A DNA stretch of 64,000 nucleotides from Granulicella paludicola (GTDB lineage: Bacteria > Acidobacteriota > Terriglobia > Terriglobales > Acidobacteriaceae), in the NCBI RefSeq assembly GCF_025685545.1, contig NZ_JAGSYC010000025.1, forward strand, positions 806,001 through 870,000, in the 5' to 3' direction. Positions 26,036-35,101 of the stretch are shown here, in pieces. Position 1 is the stretch's first letter. The number at the start of each line of letters is the position of its first letter. Below the pieces are notes generated by a model that had not been told where the DNA came from, made no database searches, and saw nothing but the letters and a program-made list of their open reading frames with translations. The position numbers and the translations under genes were made by a program.

Positions 26036-26440
26036 CTACTTCATGATGTTGCCGGCGGGGTAGGCCTCGCTGGCCTTGAAGAGGTACTTGATGCCATTCT
26101 TGTAGATGAGTACGCGGTTGCGGCCGACGAGTAGCTTAATGGCACCCTTGTCGTACCACTGGATGATGCCGCGAAGCTCTTCGCCGTCGTCCATCACGAC
26201 GAGCATCTCGGTCTGCTGCTGCATCTGTTTCTGGAAGTAGAACGCCTCGGCGTGTGAGGCCTCCAGCGTGGAGTAGCCGTCGATGTTCGCGTGCGTCAGC
26301 GGATCTTCTACATGCACGGGATCGCGCTTGCGCTCGATCAGCGAAAGATGCGGGCGAATCAGCTTCCGCGTTCCGTTGAACGTGTTGTCTTCCTTGCGGC
26401 TGGCTGCTGTCTTCGTTGCCGGTCCCTTAGTCTCGATCAA
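26036..26440 (-). CDS. hfq: Hfq-like RNA chaperone with N-terminal extension
   Basis: TTG at 26440 was chosen because AGGGGG lies 6 bases upstream; this gives 134 residues. Residues about 68-125 are the Sm/Hfq fold: QKQMQQQTEMLVVMDDGEEL (Sm1) and RVLIYKNGIKYLFKAS (Sm2). The Sm2 motif is YKN where typical Hfq has YKH. About 65 residues precede the Sm fold (KLIRPHLSLIERKRDPVHVE), absent from enterobacterial Hfq. Hfq forms a hexameric ring pairing small RNAs with mRNAs. RNA binding here is inferred from fold only. Confidence 0.78.
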   Translation of the reverse strand: MIETKGPATKTAASRKEDNTFNGTRKLIRPHLSLIERKRDPVHVEDPLTHANIDGYSTLEASHAEAFYFQKQMQQQTEMLVVMDDGEELRGIIQWYDKGAIKLLVGRNRVLIYKNGIKYLFKASEAYPAGNIMK

Positions 26441-26686
26441 ATTTGTCCCCCTTGCTCTTTCCGTCGCTAGCGTTTCTACCGCATGTTGCGGGATGCGCGA
26501 ATGTACTGTGGCGGCCTGTATGGCACACACACCAGTACGATTGCGACCTACCTTGTGTTCCTGAATCTTCAGCTGTGTGATTTCTTTGCCTGAGTGTAGG
26601 ATGCAAAGACGCTCTGTGGCGTTTGATTTGTATGGTTAGACTGCCCAGCCGCCCGAAATGTCTCAAAATGGGCCGAGAGGGCAGGT

Positions 26687-27808
26687 CTATCGGCCTGCGC
26701 CTTCTAATTCTACAGCGAGCGCGTCCAAGCTCAAGGAGCGCAAGAGGTTGCGTCGGAGGCCGCTCTGAACGGCATCCATGGCGCGAACAGCGGATTCGAT
26801 CCAGTCAAAGCTGAAGGTATCGGCCATGCGCTGAAGGTCTGCGCGTTTATCGATATTGCGAATGCGGTCACCTGCGCCGGACTGGAGCAAAAGCATGTCT
26901 TCGAGGACGCTCGAAAAGGCGCGGAGGAGCGAGGTTGTTTTGACCTGGCCTTCGGCTCCGGCGCGATAACTTTCTGTCATCTTGAAGAGGGCAGAGTGGT
27001 CGCCGCCACGCTCGGCACCCTGCAGAATCGTGAGAGCATCGGCACGGGCGGCGGCGTACTCGGAGAGGTTGAAGCCGAGGGCGCGACCAAAGGCACCTTC
27101 GCTGAGACGGGCGGTGAGATCGCGCTCGCTACGGTTCATCTCGGGACGGCGCTTGGCGAGCATGGAGGAGATCTCTTCCATCGGCAGGGCTCCAAGGTGG
27201 GAGACGCCGCAGCGGGAGCGGATGGTGGGGAGAAGTTCGCCGAGGTTTTCAGCGAGCAGGATCATGTGGACGTAATTCGGGGGCTCCTCGAGAAGCTTGA
27301 GCAGCGAGTTGGCGGCTTCTTTCATGAAGGCGGCGGAGGTGAGGATGAAGACCTTGGCGGGGGCCTCGGTGGGCAGGTATTGCGCGCGCTGGATCATGGT
27401 GCGGATCTGGCCGAGCTTGATGAGGAGCTGCGGCGGGTCGGGCGGAATGACGAGGACGTCGGGGTGGGTCTGGACGAGGACGCGAGTGTCTTTTTTGTCG
27501 GTCTCGCGCATGTCCTCGCGGACGGTAACGGCTTCTTCGATGCGGGCATCGAGGTCGGCGGCTTCGGCGATGCGGGTGCAGTTGCGGCAGGTGCCGCAGA
27601 AGCTGGCGAGCTCACGACCTTCAGATGAAAGCTCGCGGGGCTGGAGCTGGCATTCGAGCGCCATGGTGAGCATGATGGCGAGGGTGTACTTGCCTGCGCC
27701 GCGGGGGCCGAGGAGGATCATGGAGCGCGGTAGACGGCCTGCGGCGATGGCGGCGCGCAGACCTTCGACCGTGTGGGAGTTTCCTACAAATTCTTCAAAG
27801 GTGACCAA
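26687..27808 (-). CDS. holB: DNA polymerase III, delta prime-like subunit
   Basis: 373 residues, AAA+ clamp-loader fold. Walker A variant GPRGAGKYTLA near residue 34; zinc-binding cysteines in CGTCRNC; IRTMIQRAQYLPTEAPAKVFI; sensor region SAAFMKEAANSLLKLLEEPP. This set matches HolB/DnaX-like clamp-loader subunits; only the delta-prime type starts FEEFVGNSHTVEGLRAAIAAGRLP without a long C-terminal tail. It helps load the sliding clamp at the replisome. hcp lies 18 bases upstream on the same strand. tmk, often beside holB, is close by at 29913. Confidence 0.88.
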   Translation of the reverse strand: MVTFEEFVGNSHTVEGLRAAIAAGRLPRSMILLGPRGAGKYTLAIMLTMALECQLQPRELSSEGRELASFCGTCRNCTRIAEAADLDARIEEAVTVREDMRETDKKDTRVLVQTHPDVLVIPPDPPQLLIKLGQIRTMIQRAQYLPTEAPAKVFILTSAAFMKEAANSLLKLLEEPPNYVHMILLAENLGELLPTIRSRCGVSHLGALPMEEISSMLAKRRPEMNRSERDLTARLSEGAFGRALGFNLSEYAAARADALTILQGAERGGDHSALFKMTESYRAGAEGQVKTTSLLRAFSSVLEDMLLLQSGAGDRIRNIDKRADLQRMADTFSFDWIESAVRAMDAVQSGLRRNLLRSLSLDALAVELEGAGR

Positions 27809-27826
27809 GCCAAAAAACCTCTTGTA

Positions 27827-28330
27827 CTAGGTTACCGGAGCTTCCCAGTCGTCGCCTGCGGTGATGCCGCCTTCGGTCCAGGTCCACTGAATTTTCTGGT
27901 AGGTGAAGGAGACCTCCTCCTGCAGAGGGAGCCGGACCTGGGAGGGGTCGACGTTGCTGGGCATCGACTCGTGGATGTCGGAGATGCTGGCGTTGGTGAG
28001 GGTGATCGTGTAGGTCTGTTGCTCCGCTGCGGCTGTGCCGGAGGCCGCGATCGCAGTGGTGAAGAACTGGAGCTGACAGCTGGTGAGGTTTTCTTTATTG
28101 ATGAGAGCCATCCAGAGCAGCGGGGAGCTTTTGTCGATCTGCTTCACGATGACGAAGGGCTTGTGCATGCGTTGGCCGGTGGGTAATCCCGACTGGGGGT
28201 CGCGCGGGCTGATGATTTCGTGGCTGTAGGAGTGGACGAGGATCGTGTTTTCGCGTCCCTTCTGCGTTACCGATCCGCTGATGTTTCCTTGCTTCTGGCC
28301 CTTGATGGTCATGTAGGCGTTCAGTGCCAT
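27827..28330 (-). CDS. hcp: Hcp family type VI secretion protein, orphan
   Basis: 167 residues: MALNAYMTIKGQKQGNISGS, HSYSHEIISPRDPQSG, GQRMHKPFVIVKQIDKSSPL and the C-terminal VSFTYQKIQWTW strand are classic Hcp1. Hcp hexamers stack into the T6SS inner tube and carry effectors. No other T6SS component is in the window, so it must act with a machine encoded elsewhere or serve another role. Ending with WTWTEGGITAGDDWEAPVT, no toxin domain is fused. The P450 gene is 79 bases upstream on the same strand. Confidence 0.9.
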   Translation of the reverse strand: MALNAYMTIKGQKQGNISGSVTQKGRENTILVHSYSHEIISPRDPQSGLPTGQRMHKPFVIVKQIDKSSPLLWMALINKENLTSCQLQFFTTAIAASGTAAAEQQTYTITLTNASISDIHESMPSNVDPSQVRLPLQEEVSFTYQKIQWTWTEGGITAGDDWEAPVT

Positions 28331-28409
28331 GGGGTTGCTCCTTGTGTGAGGAGTGTATAGGTGTCCCGGCGTGAGTGCCTGCGAAATATCAGGGTTTTAA
28401 CTATCGTCG

Positions 28410-29825
28410 TCAGACGCGATTGACCCGCATCATCATTGGGTGTTTCGGTCGCAGTGTGATCTTGGCCTGCGCGATGACGGGATAGGTCGGGACGAATCGG
28501 AGACGCCAGCGCTGGGCGATGGTGGCGAGCGAGAGGACGCCTTCCATCCAGGCGAAGGCTTCGCCGATGCACTGGCGGCCACCGCCGCCGAAGGGGAAGT
28601 AGACGAAGCGCGGGCGACCGGCTTTGGCTTCGGGGGTGTGGCGCTCGGGGCGGAAGGCGAGAGGGTCGGGCCAGAACTCTTCCGAGCGCTGGATGACGTA
28701 CTGGCTCATGAAGAAGTGGGCGTTGGGCGGGATGCGGAACTCGCCGAGGGTGACGGGTTTGGTGGACTGGCGACCCATGGCCCAGGCGGGCGGGTAGAGG
28801 CGCATGGATTCGGCGAAGACCATCTCGGTGTATTTGAGCTGGGGGTAGTCGGCGAGGGTGGCGGTGCGGGCGTCGTCGCCGGTGCCGAGGACAGCAGCGA
28901 CCTCGGCGTACATCTTGTCGGCAACGTCGGGGTTTTGGCTGAGGAGATACCAGGTCCAGGTGAGGGCGTTGGCGACGGTTTCGTATCCTGCGAGGAAGAT
29001 GGTGAGGACCTCGTCGCGTAGCTGCACATCGGTCATGCCGCTGCCGTCGCCTTCGTCGCGGGCGGCCATGAGGAGGGAGAGGAGGTCGGTGCGGGATTCG
29101 AGCTCTTCGCGGCCGAGCTTGCGGCGGCTGGCGATCATGGTGGCTACGACCTCGTCGAGGCGCCTGCGGGCGCGGCGGAACTGCACGACGCCGGGGATGG
29201 GGAGGTGCAGGACCTTTTCGATCATGGGGAAGGCGACGAGGAAGTTGTAGAGACCCATGATGGTGTTGACCTCGTCACGGACACTGAGAACGTCGGGGGT
29301 GACTTCGCTGTCGAAGAGGGTGCGGGCGACGATGTGCAGGCTGAGCTGCATCATCTCGTCGGCGATGTCGATCTCGGAGTCGGCGTGCCAGCTGTCGCGG
29401 GTGGTGGTGGCATTGGCGACGATCTGGCTGGCGTAGCCGGCGATGCGCTGACGATGGAAGGCGGGCGCTGCGATGCGGCGCTGGCGCATGTGGATGGGGT
29501 CGTCGGAGGTGATGAGACCTTCGCCGAGGAGGATCTTCATGCGCTTCAGGGTGCGTTCACGGACGAAGCTGCCTGCCTGATTGACGAGGATTTCGTGGAT
29601 GAACTCGGGGTCGTTGATGAAGACGATGGTGGTGCCGAGGAAGCGATAGTGCGCGATGCGGCCGAAGATCTTGTGCAGGTGCTCGAATAGCGGAATGGGT
29701 TCGCCGAAGCTGACCCATTTGCGGCGCGCGTAGAAGGGCAGCGCGCGCTTGAGGCCGGGGGGCAGACGCCACTCACCGTGGGTGCGGGCGGGGATGTAGT
29801 CGTAGTCGCGGTCAAAGTCTCTCAT
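28410..29825 (-). CDS. cytochrome P450
   Basis: 471 residues. I-helix AGYETVANALTWTWYLL (oxygen activation site, with ETV in place of the usual ETT), K-helix ExxR in FAESMRLYPPAW, and heme-ligand loop FGGGGRQCIGEAFA are all present. No N-terminal membrane anchor, so a soluble bacterial P450. Overall it resembles fatty-acid or terpene hydroxylating bacterial families of the CYP102/CYP110 style, but substrate is unknown. No ferredoxin or reductase gene is adjacent. It lies between hcp and tmk on the same strand, 79 bases from hcp and 87 from tmk. Confidence 0.92.
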   Translation of the reverse strand: MRDFDRDYDYIPARTHGEWRLPPGLKRALPFYARRKWVSFGEPIPLFEHLHKIFGRIAHYRFLGTTIVFINDPEFIHEILVNQAGSFVRERTLKRMKILLGEGLITSDDPIHMRQRRIAAPAFHRQRIAGYASQIVANATTTRDSWHADSEIDIADEMMQLSLHIVARTLFDSEVTPDVLSVRDEVNTIMGLYNFLVAFPMIEKVLHLPIPGVVQFRRARRRLDEVVATMIASRRKLGREELESRTDLLSLLMAARDEGDGSGMTDVQLRDEVLTIFLAGYETVANALTWTWYLLSQNPDVADKMYAEVAAVLGTGDDARTATLADYPQLKYTEMVFAESMRLYPPAWAMGRQSTKPVTLGEFRIPPNAHFFMSQYVIQRSEEFWPDPLAFRPERHTPEAKAGRPRFVYFPFGGGGRQCIGEAFAWMEGVLSLATIAQRWRLRFVPTYPVIAQAKITLRPKHPMMMRVNRV

Positions 29826-29839
29826 AGCGAGTCCGAGTT

Positions 29840-29905
29840 CCCTCAGGGGCTGAAGCCCCGATCCTCAAGGTTTAGGTGATGGCTGAGCTGAAGCCTAGCC
29901 CCTTC
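29840..29905. repeat. palindromic GGGGCTGAAGCCCC element
   Basis: GGGGCT-GA-AGCCCC at 29846-29859, followed by a second related motif GGCTGAGCTGAAGCCTAGCC near 29882. It lies between tmk and the P450 gene. Short palindromes of this sort are scattered in acidobacterial intergenic regions and could also act as transcript-end hairpins. Confidence 0.45.
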
Positions 29906-29912
29906 AAAACAT

Positions 29913-30575
29913 TTACCGCTCGAGGCGTTTATGGACTACATCCAGTATCCGCTCGGCGATGGACTCGATGCTGGCCTCTTCGGCGAAGACCTCTACGCGC
30001 TGTGGCTCGCGTCGAGCAATGGTCTCGTATTGTTCATGGACTCGACGGTAAAAGATTTCGCCTTCGCGCTCGAATCGGTTTTCGTCTGATCCGGTCTTGC
30101 GGATGTGGCGTTCGTTGCGGCGGCGCGCGCGGGCGAGTGACTTTTCGAGAGGCGGCAGGAGGAGCACGGTCAACTGCGGCTGGATGCCGTTGCAGACGGC
30201 CTGATGCAGCGCGAGGACGCGGTCGGCACCGAGTTCGCGGCCAGCGCCCTGATAGGCTTCGCTGGAGTCGGTGTAGCGATCGCAGAGGACGATGGAGCCT
30301 TCGTCGAGCGCGGGCAGGATGACCTGCTTGAGCGACTGCGCGCGGTCCGCGAACATCAGAGCGAGTTCGGCTTCGGGGGCGATGGCTCCGAGTTCGGCTT
30401 CGCTTTTGGAGTCGAGCAGGACGGAACGGATGCGGTCGCCGAGCGCCGTGCCTCCGGGTTGACGGAGAGTGACGACGCGGTGGCCGTCCGCTGCGAGTGA
30501 GGCTGCGAGGCGTTGCAGTTGCGTGGTCTTGCCTGAGCCGTCAAGGCCTTCGAAGGTGATGAATAGTCCGGACAC
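29913..30575 (-). CDS. tmk: thymidylate kinase
   Basis: 220 residues. P-loop FEGLDGSGKTTQL at residues about 8-20, the DRY motif in VLCDRYTDSSEAYQGAGR, and a LID-type region rich in Arg (ARRRNERHIRK). It phosphorylates dTMP to dTDP in the cytoplasm. The S9 peptidase gene ends 10 bases upstream on the same strand, so the two could be cotranscribed even though functions are unrelated. Confidence 0.94.
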   Translation of the reverse strand: MSGLFITFEGLDGSGKTTQLQRLAASLAADGHRVVTLRQPGGTALGDRIRSVLLDSKSEAELGAIAPEAELALMFADRAQSLKQVILPALDEGSIVLCDRYTDSSEAYQGAGRELGADRVLALHQAVCNGIQPQLTVLLLPPLEKSLARARRRNERHIRKTGSDENRFEREGEIFYRRVHEQYETIARREPQRVEVFAEEASIESIAERILDVVHKRLER

Positions 30576-30585
30576 AGCGTTGAGT

Positions 30586-32856
30586 TTACTGCACGGACTC
30601 AGCCTTGCAGGTTGGAGTGATGTCGTACTGCGGTTCGCAGGTGCCCATCAGGAAGCGGTCCATCCAGTTCATGATGTTGTCGAGGCGTTCGACGCGGTGC
30701 CAGGGTTCGCCGGAGCGGGAGAGTTCGTGGCTCTCACGCGGGAAGCGCACCATGACGGTGGGGATCTTCTTGTACTTCAGGGCGCGGAAGAACTCTTCGC
30801 CGCCTGCGCCGGTGGGAGTGCGGAAGTCCGCATCGCCGAGGATAAACATCATCGGTGTCTTGAGGTTGCCGACGAAGGTGATGGGGGAGTGAGCGCGGTA
30901 GAGCTCGATGTGCTCCCACGGCGGGCTGGTGGGATAGAAGGACTGATGGAAGCCTGCCATGTCGGCGATGTACCACCAGTTGGCCCAGTCGGTGATATCG
31001 CGCTGCGCGACGGCAGCTTTGAATCGATCGGTCTGCGTGACAACCCAGTCGGTGAGCAAGCCACCACCGGAGCCGCCGGTGACCCCGAGTTTTGTGGGAT
31101 CTGCGTAGCCGAGTTTGATGGTCTCGTCGACAGTGTCCATGAGGTCGTGAAAGTCGTCGCCGGGGTAGTTGTTGAGGATGATGTTGGCGAAGTTTTCGCC
31201 GTAGGTGGTGGAGCCGCGCGGGTTGGGATAGATGACGACGTAGCCTTTTGCGGCCATCCAGAGCATCTCGTGGTCGAAGACCCAGCCGTAGGCGGAGTGC
31301 GGGCCACCGTGGATGTTGAGGATGGTCGGCAGAGGCTTTGCGGGCTTACCGGTGATGCCTGGCGGCATCATGATGAAGGTGTCGATGGTTTCGCCCTTGA
31401 TGTCTTCGGCGTGATGCGTCGGCTTGACCTGGATATCGAGCGGCATCTGGAGATCGAGCTGCGAGAACAGCGCGTCGTTCACCTTCGTCAGCTGCGTCTG
31501 CTCTTTCGATCCGGCGTGAAGAGCGAAGAGATCGCCGATGAGGACGGGGTTGGAGATGAGGGCGATGATGGTCTTTGCGTCCGGGGTGGCATTGAAGCTG
31601 AGGACGGCCTGCTTCTGCTGGGTCAGTTCCGTTACTTTGCCGGAGGTTGTGTCTACGCTGACGAGCAGGGCGCTCCCGCGATAGCCAGCGAGATCGAGGA
31701 TGGATTTGCTGTCCGAGGTCCAGGCGAGGCCGCCACGACCGCCGCCGCGAGGAGCGGTGTTGTCGCCGCCTACGCCGCCGCCCATCTCATAGGACAGCCT
31801 GGCGGTAAGGTTGCGCGGCTCGCCTGCGATGAGGGCCATGTCGCCTGATCCCTTGAGGTCCATTACCCAGAGATCGTCCTGCTTGTGGGTCATCGGTTTA
31901 GGTTCAGGGCCGGAGGCGTGGAAGGCGAAGTGGTGACCGTCCGGAGAGATGGCGAGGCCGCGGGCGCTGAGCTTGAGCTCGTCCGAGAAGGAGACGACGG
32001 GTGTGTCCTTCGGATGCTCGGTGCCGGTGGTGACCTTGATGCCGTAGATAGCATTGTGGGGCTTCTCCTCGTAGATCGACTCATCCACGCGCGATTGCGT
32101 GTAGAAGATCCACTTGGAGTCGGGCGACCAGAGAGGGTCCTGCACGCCGAAGCGGCCGCTGGTGAGCTGCCACGCGGGGGCTTGCGTGCCATCGGCCTTG
32201 GGCAGATAGACGAGATAGAGCTGGGAGACGAAGGTGGGATCGAGATAACCTTCGCCGTTGGAGCGCCACGTGGCGCGGTCGATGATTTTGATATCGGAGA
32301 CGTGTGCGTCATCGCCGGTGAGGTGCGACTTCTTTGCGGCGTCGGCTTTAGCGGCGGCCTGATCCTGCGGGGTCGAGGAGGTGACGAGAATGGCCTGGCC
32401 GTCGGGAGACCACTGGGGCGAGCCTGCGCCTTTGGGGAGATCGGTGATCTTGAGGATCTTGCTGCCGGGCCTGGCTGCCATGAGGTAGAGCTGCGCGGGG
32501 CCGGGCTTGCCGTCGACGCTGCCAGAGCGGACGAAGGCGATGTGGGTGCCATCGGGCGACCAGCGAGGCGAGGAGTCTTTCGGGCCAGCGGTGAGCTTCT
32601 GGGGCGTCGCGCCGGGAACGGCGGTGTCGAGCAGATAGAGCGAGGTGTCGTAGCCGGAGCGATCTGCAGAGACGGTGGTCTGGACGAAGACGACGCGGGT
32701 GTCCTTGGGCGAGAGCTGCGTGTCGCCGATCCAGACGAAGTCGAAGAGGTCTTTGTCCGTGATGAGCCGCTTCGGCGCCTGCGCTTGCGTGGGCACGCTC
32801 AGGAGAGCGGGGAGAATGAACAGGGAAGCGGTAAGCAGACGGCGGACGACTCTCAT
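30586..32856 (-). CDS. secreted S9 family peptidase (prolyl oligopeptidase type)
   Basis: ATG 32856 is preferred over 32901 because GAGGG lies 4 bases upstream and a signal peptide begins there (RVVRRLLTASLFILPALL, cleavage near AQA). 756 residues: an N-terminal seven-blade-type beta propeller (repeats such as SPRWSPDGTHIAFVRSG, SPQWSPDGQAILVTSS) and a C-terminal alpha/beta hydrolase with the nucleophile in TGGSGGGLLTDW and His in RESHELSRSG. Likely periplasmic oligopeptide cleavage. A Gly/Arg-rich loop (GGGVGGDNTAPRGGGRGG) sits mid-propeller. Confidence 0.92.
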   Translation of the reverse strand: MRVVRRLLTASLFILPALLSVPTQAQAPKRLITDKDLFDFVWIGDTQLSPKDTRVVFVQTTVSADRSGYDTSLYLLDTAVPGATPQKLTAGPKDSSPRWSPDGTHIAFVRSGSVDGKPGPAQLYLMAARPGSKILKITDLPKGAGSPQWSPDGQAILVTSSTPQDQAAAKADAAKKSHLTGDDAHVSDIKIIDRATWRSNGEGYLDPTFVSQLYLVYLPKADGTQAPAWQLTSGRFGVQDPLWSPDSKWIFYTQSRVDESIYEEKPHNAIYGIKVTTGTEHPKDTPVVSFSDELKLSARGLAISPDGHHFAFHASGPEPKPMTHKQDDLWVMDLKGSGDMALIAGEPRNLTARLSYEMGGGVGGDNTAPRGGGRGGLAWTSDSKSILDLAGYRGSALLVSVDTTSGKVTELTQQKQAVLSFNATPDAKTIIALISNPVLIGDLFALHAGSKEQTQLTKVNDALFSQLDLQMPLDIQVKPTHHAEDIKGETIDTFIMMPPGITGKPAKPLPTILNIHGGPHSAYGWVFDHEMLWMAAKGYVVIYPNPRGSTTYGENFANIILNNYPGDDFHDLMDTVDETIKLGYADPTKLGVTGGSGGGLLTDWVVTQTDRFKAAVAQRDITDWANWWYIADMAGFHQSFYPTSPPWEHIELYRAHSPITFVGNLKTPMMFILGDADFRTPTGAGGEEFFRALKYKKIPTVMVRFPRESHELSRSGEPWHRVERLDNIMNWMDRFLMGTCEPQYDITPTCKAESVQ

Positions 32857-32938
32857 GGGACCCTCGCGGACGAAGCTGTAGATATGTCGAAACGATATCA
32901 TCCGGCGGGTCGCGTATTGAGTGGCGCGGGGTGGGTGG

Positions 32939-33295
32939 TTATGGCTTCAATCGAAGATCCCAATGCGCGGTATCGTCGCCGATGGTGACGACGAGTGGAC
33001 CTTCCTGACCTTCGCGGAGGGCGGGACCTTTGACGGTGTGCTCGTGCCGCGCGGCGTCGGTCCAGATGACCTTGGTGTCACCGTCGCCGAGGATCTTGAA
33101 GCGGTAGTGATAGGTCTCACCGGCGGCGAGGGTCTCTTTGCCGAAGCTGGCGCTGGGGTAGTCGACTTCGACGAGACTGATGGTCGAGGCGGTTGCGTTC
33201 TTCACGTCGGCTTCGACGTAGGCCGAGTGGCACCCACTGACACTGACCAGCACCATCGCGACACCGACACACCGCACCAAGCTCTTCAAGACCAT
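32939..33295 (-). CDS. small lipoprotein of unknown function
   Basis: 118 residues. Signal sequence with lipobox VSGC (Cys22), so a substrate for Lgt/LspA. The mature part is a small beta-rich domain (VEADVKNATASTISLVEVDY, HYRFKILGDGDTKVIWTD) that looks like an Ig-type or periplasmic adapter fold. No named domain recognised. It sits between the S9 peptidase and lpxD, same strand, 20 bases from lpxD, so probably expressed with lpxD. Confidence 0.75.
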   Translation of the reverse strand: MVLKSLVRCVGVAMVLVSVSGCHSAYVEADVKNATASTISLVEVDYPSASFGKETLAAGETYHYRFKILGDGDTKVIWTDAARHEHTVKGPALREGQEGPLVVTIGDDTAHWDLRLKP

Positions 33296-33315
33296 TTGTA
33301 AAGGGTATCAGTGTC

Positions 33316-34341
33316 TTACTTCGAACTGGGGTCCGTGTTGCTTCGCAGCTTGCGCACGAGATCGGGGAGGCGGCGGACTGCAGCGACCATGCGGAGCCAG
33401 TCGCGATTGTCCATGGCGGGATAGCCACTGACGACGGCGCCTGGGGCTACGTCGTTGGGGATGCCGGTTTGTGCGGTGGCGATGGCGCCGTCGCCGATGT
33501 TGAGGTGGCCGGCGACGCCGACCTGTCCGGCGAGGATGACGTTCTTGCCGATGTGGCTGGAGCCGGCGAGGCCGACCTGCGCACAGAGCAGGGTGTTTTC
33601 GCCGACGGTGGAACCGTGGCCAACTTGCACGAGGTTGTCGATCTTGGCGCCGATTTTGACGCGGGTTTCGCCGACGCTGGCGCGGTCGATGCAGGCGTTG
33701 GCCTGGACCTCGACGGCGTCTTCGAGGATGGCGGGACCAGCCTGCACGATCTTGACCCAGCGGCCATCGTTGCCTTTGGCGAAGCCAAAGCCGTCGGCAC
33801 CGATGATGGCGCCGTTCTGGAGGACGACGTCGTCGCCGAGGAGGCAGCCTTCGCGGACGACGGCGTGGGCGTGGGCGAGGAAGCGGGCGCCAGTCTGGAC
33901 GCCAGGGTAAAGGACGACGTGGGGAAGGAGTACGGCGTCATCGCCGAGGACGCAGCCGTCGCCAACGACAACATAAGCGCCGATGTGTGCGCGCTCACCG
34001 AGGGTGGCGGTGGGGGCAACGACAGCGGTGGGGTGAATACCCGGCGCGTACTTCAATGGGGGATGGAAGGCTTCGATGGCCCTGGACCAGGCGAGGTAAG
34101 GATTTTTGACGCGGAGGGTGGGGACGGAGACTTCGGCGAACTCGGGTTCGACGATGAGTGCCCCGGCGGAGGTGGTTTTGGCCATCGCTGCGTACTTCGG
34201 GTTCGCTACGAAGGTGATCTGCTGGGGGCCTGCGGTTTCGATTCCGGCGACGCCGGTAACTACGACTCCGCTGGCGTCTGTGCCTGCCACCAGTTCTGCG
34301 CCGATCCGTGCTGCCAACTCGCCTAACGTCATGCCCGCCAT
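33316..34341 (-). CDS. lpxD: UDP-3-O-(3-hydroxyacyl)glucosamine N-acyltransferase
   Basis: 341 residues. N-terminal uridine-binding domain (TLGELAARIGAELVAG), then a left-handed beta helix of hexapeptide repeats (PTATLGERAHIGAYVVVGDG, IDNLVQVGHGSTVGENTLL). The catalytic His is the one in VQVGHGS; GADGFGFAK is the acyl-pocket loop typical of LpxD. It adds the N-linked acyl chain in lipid A synthesis, evidence for an LPS-bearing outer membrane. No lpxA, lpxB or fabZ nearby; the unknown gene at 34353 is 11 bases upstream. Confidence 0.95.
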   Translation of the reverse strand: MAGMTLGELAARIGAELVAGTDASGVVVTGVAGIETAGPQQITFVANPKYAAMAKTTSAGALIVEPEFAEVSVPTLRVKNPYLAWSRAIEAFHPPLKYAPGIHPTAVVAPTATLGERAHIGAYVVVGDGCVLGDDAVLLPHVVLYPGVQTGARFLAHAHAVVREGCLLGDDVVLQNGAIIGADGFGFAKGNDGRWVKIVQAGPAILEDAVEVQANACIDRASVGETRVKIGAKIDNLVQVGHGSTVGENTLLCAQVGLAGSSHIGKNVILAGQVGVAGHLNIGDGAIATAQTGIPNDVAPGAVVSGYPAMDNRDWLRMVAAVRRLPDLVRKLRSNTDPSSK

Positions 34342-34352
34342 TTTATCCGGAA

Positions 34353-34877
34353 CTAGTCCTGCTGCTCGAACAGGCCTGCCTGGAGGGCGAGTGCTGCCTG
34401 CTTGGCGGTCTTCGCGGCGAGCGTTCTGGTGGGAGAGCTGACCCAGCCGACGACCTCGAAGGTGCGAATGGAACTTCTCGGTACAAAAAGCCGAAGGGTA
34501 TTGGAGTGGCGATCGGGCGGGGTGAGGAACAGGCCCGAGGTCTGGAGCAGGTCGTCGAGGAAAGAGAGGTCGAGATGAAGCAGGCCTTCGAGGGGCGGCA
34601 TTTCGTGGAACTCAAGGCGGACCCAGAGGCCCTCGCCTCGAGGGCGGATAGGGAAGCTTCGGCGACCGAGACGTTCCGGGTCTGCGTGGTCGTTCAGATT
34701 GAAATCCTTCACGTAAAAAATGGCGACTATCTCGCTGATGGGTAGATGTTTAGCACGCGCATCCACCTCGATAAGATCGACGTTTCCGTCGGCAAGAAAG
34801 TCACTCTGAGGTAGATAACCCCAGGCGAGAGCGCCTCCGTTCATTCTTACAACGACCTTCTTCTGTGCCGCCGCCAT
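34353..34877 (-). CDS. conserved hypothetical protein, possible DUF6982-type
   Basis: 174 residues. The first half reads like a small beta-barrel domain (KVVVRMNGGALAWGYLPQSD, LPISEIVAIFYVKDFN) that I associate with acidobacterial proteins of the DUF6982 kind; I am not sure of the name. The centre (WVRLEFHEMPPLEGLLHLDL) and the C terminus (helical, Ala-rich) show no catalytic motif. No signal peptide. 11 bases upstream of lpxD, same strand. Confidence 0.6.
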   Translation of the reverse strand: MAAAQKKVVVRMNGGALAWGYLPQSDFLADGNVDLIEVDARAKHLPISEIVAIFYVKDFNLNDHADPERLGRRSFPIRPRGEGLWVRLEFHEMPPLEGLLHLDLSFLDDLLQTSGLFLTPPDRHSNTLRLFVPRSSIRTFEVVGWVSSPTRTLAAKTAKQAALALQAGLFEQQD

Positions 34878-35101
34878 GGAGAAATCCCTTCAGAAACTTG
34901 ACCGGATTGTCGCACTGTCGGCCAGAACCGCAACGAAAATAGTGCAATCAGGTAGCCAAATGAGCATTGCTGATGTAAAATTGGGAGTTGTGGCGGGGTT
35001 TAGAAGACACCTAAGCCTCTGATTTTGAACGAATTAGCCTTTGCAAAGAATCGCCACAACGCACCGCAACGCCTTACACGTCCGGAGCCCCCTTACCCAA
35101 C

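Noticed and set aside
30469-31848. 459-residue plus-strand frame
   Set aside because: Antisense to tmk and the S9 peptidase; Val/Asp/Gly-rich, no domain, typical high-GC shadow.
31885-32988. 367-residue plus-strand frame
   Set aside because: Antisense shadow of the S9 peptidase, with no recognisable motif.
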